From Paramacrobiotus richtersi (taxonomy: Eukaryota; Tardigrada; Eutardigrada; Parachela; Macrobiotidae), in the NCBI GenBank assembly GCA_034698045.1, contig JAQGAU010000086.1, positions 1-42,764 of the forward strand: a DNA stretch of 42,764 nt, given 5' to 3'. Under the pieces are notes generated by a model. The model saw only the letters and a program-made list of their open reading frames with translations, did not search any database and was not told where the DNA came from. Numbering within the stretch: the first letter of the stretch is position 1; the number at the start of each line of letters is the position of its first letter. The translations under genes and the position numbers were made by a program. Below, one piece after another: positions 34,201 to 42,764 of the stretch.

Positions 34201-37200
34201 ACGGTATAAAAAAATGTCCGTATCCATGCATAGCTGGGTAGAAATGATACCAGTATCTTCTACGTATCTGGAATGATACTTACGAAGACCAACTGTTTCA
34301 TCCGGAACCTGGCCTACCGGCGTCTGGCAGATGTAGTTCTTTACTTGTGAGCAATTGGTAGCTCCCCACTTTCCATAATCTAGAAATTCAAAGTGTTTCT
34401 CAGATCCGTTTGGATTCTAATCGCACAGGCTCAATCTGTAATATACCGAGGGGTAACCAGTAACTGGCATGTTGAGCGTAACCACATAGGGTTGTCCAAC
34501 GATCCGGTGTGACCACGTCCGTCCCCCAGTACTCAAAAGTGACATTAGAACCATCGATCCAGTTGTACACGCTGTTGGTGCCTGTAGGAAACAAAGCTTA
34601 AGATAGTGACAGCAGCTCTGAATGCTTTGATTTCGCATTATTTTTTTATCATAACGATTGATGCCTGGCAGTAAAACGGAGCTTACCATGCAGTCCGATC
34701 CAAAGATCGGTTTCGATATAATTGAACTCCTTCCGTATAGCATCGGTGAGAAACCTTTGAGTAAGGTCACTAAAAGACGAATTATTGCGACCATGTTTTA
34801 CTGATCAGATCGGAGACCTTTTCAGAAAGACGCTAGTTTCCGCTTGTCAATGCTTTTGGCACTAGCGGGAGACTCCATATTGAGCGTGACTCACTTTTTG
34901 ATTATAGCGAGATCCCCATTAAGTCCTTGACAAGCTTCTCGCGCAGTCTGGAAAGTCCGTTCTTGTGATACTTCAAATTTATAGCATGCGTTTTGGAAAT
35001 GGTGCCAGCCATTAGGACATGGATCTGAAACGCTGCAGCGTGATGATCAAGTTCGTCCATACATTAGCTATTGTGGTAGACGTCTCTATTACATGCGGAC
35101 CACACTCACTGGGTTGCGCTTCGCAGAAAAATGGCAACTTTTTGTAGCAATTATCGGAAAACACCCACTCATGGTAAGGCAGTTCAAGTGCCCAGTCATC
35201 ATACCAGTAATCTTGTTCTCCGTGTGATGTATTCATTAGTCCACAGTATGATTCGCCGTTTGGTAATGAGCTGCATAAAATGACAAAATTTAAATGAACA
35301 GAATTTTTTCCTTTTCTTTCATTTAAAGCCTGAAGATTACCACTTGCTTAGAATTTTTTACCCCATTTGTATCATGGTGGCATTCTAGATCTGGTCTGAC
35401 AAGTGATACGCACGTCGCACTCGTCAGTTCTAGCAATTCAACAGAAAAGGCACATTACTGATATTTCTTGTTATGGTCGCAGTTTCCCTAACTCGGATTA
35501 AATAAGTAAACTTTTTTGACTAATGTAAGCCCACTTACGAAATAAGAGCTGTAAGATTCGACTGCTTCCATTGGTTTACGCCAGGTGCGTTTATCGGAGT
35601 ACCATCCACCCATTTGACGTCGTTAACGGTGGTGCTGGAATTCTTACGGGGTATAGTAATACCAAGCCAACCCATGGTTTGCTTGACATGATCTCGCAGC
35701 CACTTTTTCATACGTTCATCATCCCGGGTACTCTTAATCACCGGTAGCTCCGCGTCGTCATATCTACGCGTTTAAGATAACGCATGTCTCTTTCTACAGC
35801 CAGTTAACAATGGGAAGGAGACATACTGGCAATTTGCATTTGCACCGTCCCAGGATTCATCAAACGGACGGAAGGACTGACATTTGCCGTCGTAATACAC
35901 CCATCCCGTGTTCTGATCACACCACGGCCGAGCGCCTGACAAAATCAGCTAGGTTATCAACTATATTTCAAATCATAGTTTTGTATTTTTACTGTAAGGC
36001 CCTTTGCATATGAAACCGTTAGGGTTGAATCCATTGCCGGCGCTGAATTCTAATGCGTCAGATGACCCGGAATACCCAAGCCGTCCGCGGTAGTTTCGGC
36101 TATTCGAAGCCATATCAGCGGTTGGCGCCGGTTGCCTGCACACTCAACCATGTAGTTCCATTGTGACAGAAATAAGTTTACAATTGTTACATTATTTACT
36201 GCCGTCGGTATGTACAGTCGTTAAACAGCAGTCGTTCGATACATGCACATGCACATACTACCTACACATAAGCATTTTTGACCAGGAGTTACGAATAAAT
36301 ACGCGTATCATATCAATATGATCTACTGAATATGGTGAGTATTGTGCAATTTTCAAAAAAATACCAAACTTAAATAGCGAAAAGTTATGAATTTTCAAAA
36401 TTAAGTTGGCTTAACATAGCGGTCTACGAGATCGGATCAAAATCGTAATCTTGCTGATCGTAATCTTCGCAGACTCTACGTTTAGCTACCTTAACTTTGC
36501 AAATTCGTAACATTTCACTTTAAGTTTGGTATTTTTTTTAAATTGCCCAATACTCACCATATTTAGTACCAGATCATATTGATCATATGGATTGAAATTA
36601 GTAGATCATATTGATATGAAGCGCGTATTTATTCGTAACTCCGGGTCAAACATGCTTACTTGCTAGTAGCATTATTAGTTTCCACTGATATGATTGTTCC
36701 TTTAGTTGCAACAGAAGTTTTCATTCGGACTTACAACCCAATGTTTATATATGGCCTTGTTGTGTTTCCATTGATCCAGCGCCATTCACCAGTTTCAAAA
36801 GTCAGCCCAATCCAGAATCTTGTAGTTTCATCGGTTACCTTGGTCTCAACCCATTGCTTTGAAAAAGTCAAAAAATTGGAACACCATGTCTCCTGTGCGT
36901 GATAACTTATCACAAGCTTGTCTTTTCTTATAGTAACTATTATAAAGCGAAGTACAAAAGAAAGGAAAGGTGTATTAACAATCTTTCCTGTTGCGCCTTA
37001 CAAGTTCTTCATGTGATTCGAACGTGGCAATTTCTCCTCCCCGCATTCGGCACTCCTGTACCGCGTCTTGAAAACTGAGCACTTCGACGTTATTAGGTCC
37101 ATCAAGCCCGTCGCTACTGCTGATCCGGGGATTGAATATGTAGTAGCAGTCCGTACTACCCCATCTGGGGATCCAGTCGCGGCCAGGGCATTGGCCGAAC

Positions 37201-37355
37201 GAGATGTTGGAAGCCCCCAAGACATTTCCTGTGTCACGACCGTGTCAAGATTGACGTTTTACCGCCGCACCAACGTAACAGGAATTTGCTAGAATCTTCA
37301 GTGTTTACTTACCTGCAAAATACAGCAACAGTACTGCGACATATGAATTCACCAT
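31286..37355 (-). CDS. Six-domain C-type lectin protein, copy B (frameshift in exon 18)
   Basis: Exons: 37355-37313, 37228-37002, 36856-36735, 36135-35993, 35935-35827, 35763-35539, 35270-35110, 35024-34895, 34769-34687, 34581-34447, 34379-34284, 34196-34038, 33977-33889, 33713-33539, 33260-33057, 32930-32793, 32727-32557, 32491-32105, 31897-31286. The structure and most exon lengths match copy A. The signal peptide is MVNSYVAVLLLYFA. Exon 18 has a 4-base AAAA-like insertion near 32154-32157 relative to copy C, which creates an in-frame TAA and leaves the sixth lectin domain unfinished; the frame is otherwise open on both sides. Exon 19 still encodes the linker and the double Cys module with RQKR (31486-31475). 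Intron 3 contains a MITE. The lesion could be a real inactivation, a polymorphism or an assembly error; a truncated protein with five and a half lectin domains is possible. Confidence 0.85.
32154..32160 (-). other. Frameshift site in lectin B exon 18
   Basis: On the minus strand copy B reads GGACCATAAAATTGG where copy C reads GGACCATTTGG. Four extra bases bring a TAA stop into frame. Downstream, the alternative frame again matches copy C up to the exon's ACG|GTA donor. Confidence 0.85.
36271..36656. mobile_element. 386-bp foldback MITE flanked by TA
   Basis: The ends are inverted copies beginning AGCAT and continuing through 'ggagttacgaataaatacgcg', 'catatcaatatgatctact' and 'ataccaaactt'. 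The inner part is also self-complementary, so nearly the whole element folds into one imperfect hairpin. A TA dinucleotide flanks each end (36269-36270 and 36657-36658), the target duplication of Tc1/mariner elements. It encodes nothing and sits in intron 3 of lectin B; copy A lacks it. Confidence 0.85.
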
Positions 37356-38559
37356 TGTGGAGTGGCCACTACTGTAGTCACTTGTCAACGACTAATTTTG
37401 CTGTTGAATATAAAATTTGTCACGTCATCGTATAAAATATTCCGGATACAGGAGCCTACATCAGAAAAGACAGCGGTTGTACAATTTAAAGCTACTGGCC
37501 ATCAGCTGTATCTGCTTCTGAGAGATACCATGTGATAACAGTATTGTGCTTGTGTAATCCTTAGGGCCACGAAACATCACCGAATACGTTGGACAAAGCG
37601 AATTTTACAATGGACTGATAGCCTGTCGTTGTTTTCTTATCTGTGGTGTGCAAAACATCCAGTATAACGATATGTTCGGTATAACGAAATGAAGGAAAGC
37701 GCGGGCACTTTTTACTGAAAACACAATCTGATTCTGCTAGTTTATTTATGAATTAGTTTCCTGGCTGCGGTTTGTTATCCTGAAGGGACACGCCCCGTTG
37801 CATGCAGTAGTTCAACCAGTACTTCAATAAGCTGAAAATACACGAATTAATAAAGATCCATCCACGGATTTATAGATACACAGTCAGGATGGTTAGCGGT
37901 CCAGAAACCAAAAAACATCTCAAATGTGTACTTACTTTCGCTACGCCACTACGGTATTCTCACATACAACGGTCGCATTATGGAATCCACCGGATTCAAT
38001 CCGGTGCACGCTACACACTACAACGGCAGCATATCGAGAACTGGTGCCATATGCGAAATAATTTAATCTGCGTCAGTCAGCAATTCCGGATAACGTTGTA
38101 AATCAATTCTAAGATTGTTGGTTATGAGAGAGGCATTCATTGTTCTTTTGCAAATTTTTGCAATACGGAGCACACATTCTGAATGTATAAAAATCATTTG
38201 TCGGGTTGCTGGAACAACAATGCCGAAAGTTGGAATAAGCTGTGGTTTCTTATCCATGTTACGACAATGTTGCAAACAGTATTTATTTTGTCCAGCGGAA
38301 CTTTAAAGTTGCCATTACCACAGACGCAACAATGAATTCGTATAATAGCAGTATTTATCCCGATATACGCCGTAGATCGACTCTGAATTAACACAGGACA
38401 AGGCTTCTGGAAATTCTTTCCTGTTAAATCTTGGCCTATTGCTTGTGCTGCTCTTGGCCTAATATTGCTCTTGGCCTAATACCTACTGCTTGTCTGTACA
38501 GTTTCAAACACAGCAGATGTACTAACTAACAGATGACAATTAACTCACAATCAGTGACA
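37356..38559. other. Spacer between lectin copies B and C
   Basis: It holds the promoter side of copy B and the 3' side of copy C. Positions 38050-38330 align with part of the A-B spacer. No gene is recognised. Confidence 0.55.
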
Positions 38560-41500
38560 TTAAACGTTTGACAATGACTTGTAAAAAGCACCAATATAGG
38601 CGAGAAAATCTCTGTAAATACTGATGCAGTTTTTGGATGCACCGGTGCGGAACACCAAATCCGTTGACTCAGATGTCCCCGGATCAACGCTGGAAACGGT
38701 CAGATTACCCCGTGTACATTCCACTTTAACCGGTTCATAGTCCGACGCACGCTTCTGACGCGTCTGTTCAGTTTTAGCCAGAATCCACGAGTGCAGATCA
38801 TTAAGGATCAGTCGGCAGTTGAGCGTGTTGTCCCCATCGAATACCATAGTCATCGCGTCCACCAGATCGACCTCAGTTTCGGAAAGATTAATGTTTCCTC
38901 GGCGACATGTGACGTTGAACGGATTGAGCAGATACGAAGGGATGGCGGTCGGCGGGCGTGCTGTTGTCGTTGGTCGCCAGTATGGCGTTGTTGTTGTTAG
39001 CCACCATGGAACGTCTGTTGGACGGGTATAATTCCAGGTGGAGGTGGTTGTAATCAGGCTGGGTCGGGTGGTGGATCTCGCTGGTGTTGGAGTTGGGCGT
39101 GATACGCTAATGGAATCTAGCGGCCGTTCGCATACGTATGATCGACTATCATCGCATGGATATGCCGCAATTCCCTGAAAAACAAATTATGCTAATTAGG
39201 TTGGAACTAAACAGGAATCGTACGCACAAAACGAAATGGGAGGAACAAGATTCATTTCTAATGGTTTAAGTACATACCGTTAGGGTTGTAGCTACGCAGT
39301 TTATCGCGCCAGTGGCACTCCCAAATGGTCCGTGTTGTGTTGCATTTACATCCCACGGTGTGTACTGGACTTCTTCGTTGCTCGTCCATGTGAACACTCG
39401 TGGCTCCCAAACGCCGTTCGCCAATATGCCGGGATCATCATTGGCGTTCAAGCCAGTCCATGTGTCTGCCGCTCCAAAAGTGCGATTGATTACAGCAAAT
39501 TCCGTTTCGTTACGGATAGTCAGCAGATGTCCGCCATGGGACTGGCAGTCTGTTTCCGCATTAAGCCAGGTTTTTATTGCTATCATGTGCGTAATACAGC
39601 GATTGTTTAGTCGGTACCATCCTTGAGGGCAACCAAAATATTCGCCTTGAATAATACAAACGTTTCGAACCACAAAATCGAGTTTTGCATGTTCAATGAC
39701 TCAATGTGCGTGTTTACCAGGTGTCGGTGTTGGAGAGGGTGTCGTATCCGTCGGAGCGTGTTGTAATGTTTTCTTGCAGATGAACCGATGTCTCCGGTAG
39801 TCACATGGAATAGCGGTCCATCCGGTCCATGAGTCGTAACCTCGGTAGCCCGTTTTCGCGCAGCGCGATGCAGAGTCAACGCTCGCAACTTCATCGGGCT
39901 GTCCTGTTTATCAGGAAAAAAATAACCCCATGAGTCTTTTCGCTTGGCGAATGAGAATGAGATATCAATAAGTAGTCTATACCGCCCATCCAGTTCGTAA
40001 CTGCAAGTGGTATTTCCCACTTTTTTGAGGAATTCCTAAACGGCCAGTGCCATCCATACTTTTCTTCCGTGTACAATCCGATCCAGTAGTCGGAAAACCA
40101 GCCTTGTTGGATCAAGAGCTCTGTAATTCAACAGACCAATATTATGATATCACTTACAACATGTTTTTCGTACTCAACGCTGTTAATGATCGTCATCTGA
40201 TAGAGACATACCGTCGATAAATGTGAGCTCTTGTTTTGTGGTGATATATAGCATGTCAGAGTTGGGCCCCATGTTTTGACATGTTTGCTTAGCGAGATGC
40301 CAAAAGACTTCATCCATATTATAATAGTAGCAGTCCTGTCCATTACGCAACCAACCATCGCCGCACAGCGGATTAGAATAGTCAGGAGTCGGTTTCGAGG
40401 GCTGCAGCGGCACTGGAAAGATATACATGCTACTATTAATAAATCGCAAAGTATTCATTAAACTTAATTGGTTCAACCATTGCGAAAGATTAAGAAGTCG
40501 CAATTATAGCGCATATATAGCTCTTAATTGTGCTAATTTATTTGTTATGGGAGCATTTTTATGTGAGTTTTGAGTTTTTCGGTGTGTCGGCAGTGCTTTC
40601 TTGGCTTTGCCCGTAAACGTATGCTATTGCAAGTTTTGCACATTTGGCAGATCTGGAAGAAGTTACACAACAATGTAGATTTCAGTGCTCTACTGTTCAG
40701 TTCTTTTTCGTTTCCTGTCTGCTTTTTAAGAGAGAAATTGGTTACTCGTACCTCAAATACCTGTTACGTAGCGTATGCGTAATATCGTAAGGTCATGGGA
40801 GAGGGGGAGCTAATAATTCAGCCAAACGAAGTAAATTACACTTACCTCCTCGATTAAAACACATGAATTCCTTCTCCTCTGTACAAGCAGTATGATACCA
40901 GTCCCCATTAGAGCCAAACCCAAAGTGCGGATTACTCTTGCTTGCCATCACAACGCACGGTTTCTTCGAATCATAACTATTATACATGAACCTTCTGTGG
41001 GCATTGTTTGGCATCTAAAACAAATACATCAATTATACGGCGTACTGAAATTCCAAGGTCAGACTTTGCACAATAAACACTTTGCCAACAACTGAACAAT
41101 TTGATGTGGCCAAACATTTTCCTTACTTGCTAAAACTCTCACCATCTCATGATACCCGCGTCAAATAAAAGCAAAGATATTAATTTCGTTAGTCTTACGT
41201 TCAATCCATCGCTATACACGTATTCACGGAACAGTTCGTCTGGTCTACCCTCGCGGCGAATTCCCAGCCATAGGTCATTGCTCAGTTGCTCTGCGAAGCG
41301 TTAAGAAATAAATCGGTTATTACTCTCAATATGCAGCGAATACATCAGAGTTAATCGTAGCCTGATGATAAATAGAATGGTTAACATGATCTTAGCTCCA
41401 CGATCTCCAGCTAGTTTAAAGGTTCTCAGCTATCTAGAAGGTTCTTAAGGTTTTTAAAAGTTCGTTTTCTATAAGGTTTTTAAAGGTTCTGAGCCTATGA

Positions 41501-42764
41501 TCCGCTCTAGCCTGCAACCATCAAGTTATGGTTCAATTCAAAGTAATTACTTTTCAGCCATAGGTTCTTTCCAAAAGTCGTCGGATACATCAGAACGGAT
41601 GAGCGATTTTCGCAGTACCGTTGAGCAGCGTCCCTGTTCATTGACAGATTAGGCATCAGATAACATCCATCGCCATGGTTAAAGAAGGGCGCTGCGCATG
41701 TGACCGAAGCTAAAAGGAATGCCAAAAATGGCCGCATCACACGCTGCGTGTAAATCATATATCTGCGCATCAGAAACTCTGCTGCTTACGAAGGCCAACT
41801 GTTTCATCCGGAACTTGACCTGATGGCGTCTGACAGATGTAGTTCTTTAGTTGTGAGCAGTTGGTCGCTCTCCACTTTCCATCATCTAGAAATTCAAGAT
41901 GTTTCTGAGATTTGTTCAGATTTTGATCGAACAAGATCAAGCTGGCATATACCTTGGGGGTTCCAGTAGGTATAGTGAGCGTACCCACATAAAGTTGTCC
42001 AACGATCCGGTGTGACCGCCTGGGTGCCCCAGTTCTCAAAAGTGACATTAAAACCGTCGAGCCAATTATACACGCCATTGGTGCCTGTAGGGAAACAAAG
42101 TTCCATGCAGCGATACGGCTATGATTCATTTCTGGACTTTCTCGTAAAACAGAAGCCTGACAACAACAAAGGACTTACCATGCAGTCCGATCCAGAGATC
42201 GGTATCGAGATAGGAAACCTCCTGCTGCTTTCGTATAACATCGGTAATGAAGCCTTGAAAAAGTTCACTAAAAGGCGAATTATGCTGTAAGTACTGATCA
42301 GATCGGACGTTTCTGAGAGACGCTAGCTTTCGCGTTTAATGCTTCAACACTAGCGGGAGATAAGGACATACTTTAGGTCATTCATATACTGAACATAACC
42401 TACGTTTTAATTGTAGCGAGATCACCATTAAGTCCCTGACAAACTTCGCGCGCAGTCTGAAAGCTCCGTTGTTCGGACAGTGCAAACTTGTAGCACTGGC
42501 TGTGGAAGTGGCGCCAGCCAGTAGGACACGGGTCTGAAAGAATACAGCGTCATGATCCAGTTCATCCATGGAAGATGTCCCTGCAGTCTGGAGATGTGGA
42601 GCAGAGATTCTTACTGGGTTGGGCTTCGCAGAAAAATGGCAAATCTGTGTAATAGTTATCGGAAAGCGCCCACTTATGGTGAGGTGGTGCCCAGTCCAAA
42701 TATGCAAACTCATTGCAGATATCAGAATCACAATGCTCTCCATGTGATGTGTCCATTAGTCCCC
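38560..42764 (-). CDS. Six-domain C-type lectin protein, copy C (5' part beyond window)
   Basis: Visible exons, numbered as in copy A: 7 (42764-42615, partial), 8 (42533-42404), 9 (42267-42179), 10 (42084-41953), 11 (41885-41790), 12 (41709-41551), 13 (41290-41199), 14 (41014-40846), 15 (40412-40212), 16 (40120-39983), 17 (39903-39718), 18 (39645-39278), 19 (39174-38560). About 840 residues are seen, all in frame: the end of CTLD2, CTLD3-6, a Thr/Pro linker, and the duplicated Cys module with RQKR at 38760-38749. It is closer to copy B than to copy A. In CTLD2 the Cys that normally precedes the FFCE end is Tyr (SDNYY). CTLD4 lacks the EPN loop found in copy A. Signal peptide and exons 1-6 should lie to the right of the window. 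Confidence 0.87.

Noticed and set aside
41405-41490. Short direct repeats 'aaggttct' in a lectin C intron
   Set aside because: Too short and degenerate to call a repeat array.
1-42764. tRNA, rRNA, CRISPR array or prokaryotic operon
   Set aside because: No tRNA-like A/B boxes with a foldable cloverleaf, no rRNA text and no regular spacer-repeat series were seen; gene structure is eukaryotic throughout.

Overview
The window is nuclear DNA of an animal. The genes have many short GT-AG introns with consistent phases, TATA boxes and AATAAA signals, and there is no operon structure. Three genes encode SAHS (secretory abundant heat soluble) proteins, a fatty-acid-binding-protein-like family known only from tardigrades and chiefly from eutardigrades. 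I therefore read the sequence as a eutardigrade genome; the species cannot be told from the sequence. Exon coordinates were worked out by hand from splice signals, reading-frame continuity and comparison among the paralogues in the window.

Layout. (1) 1-13.1 kb: an SAHS cluster on the plus strand, with SAHS-1 (575-1777), a frameshifted last-exon SAHS relic (5503-5671), SAHS-2 (6788-8124) and SAHS-3 (11535-13096). All three genes have four exons and intron phases 1, 1, 0. SAHS-1 and SAHS-2 sit in duplicated blocks that also share flanking DNA. A divergent class A GPCR (3221-4189, minus) and an unrecognised cysteine-rich gene (9524-10457, plus) lie inside the cluster. (2) 14.5-18.9 kb, minus: the HAPSTR1 (C16orf72) orthologue, with a tandem repeat array in its large intron. 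(3) 19.8-21.6 kb, minus: a secreted trypsin-like protease in six exons. (4) 23.2-24.7 kb, plus: an HTATIP2/TIP30-type short-chain dehydrogenase with an N-terminal hydrophobic segment. (5) 25.1 kb to the right edge, minus: three tandem copies of a 19-exon gene for a large secreted protein with six C-type lectin domains, a Thr/Pro-rich linker and an unfamiliar C-terminal domain. Copy A is intact, copy B has a 4-bp frameshifting insertion in exon 18, and copy C runs off the right edge.

The most novel item is the C-terminal domain of the lectin proteins. It is two ungapped copies of a 31-residue Cys-to-Cys module (C-x-R-G-N ... V-F ... C), separated by a conserved RQKR furin-type site. Other items worth a second look are a 55-bp perfect palindrome, a 386-bp foldback MITE flanked by TA, the HAPSTR1 intron array that repeats the real splice donor, and the SAHS relic. 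No direct working partnership between the gene groups can be shown. SAHS proteins, the protease and the lectins are all predicted to be secreted; HAPSTR1 and the SAHS proteins are both linked to stress in the literature, but their proximity may be chance.
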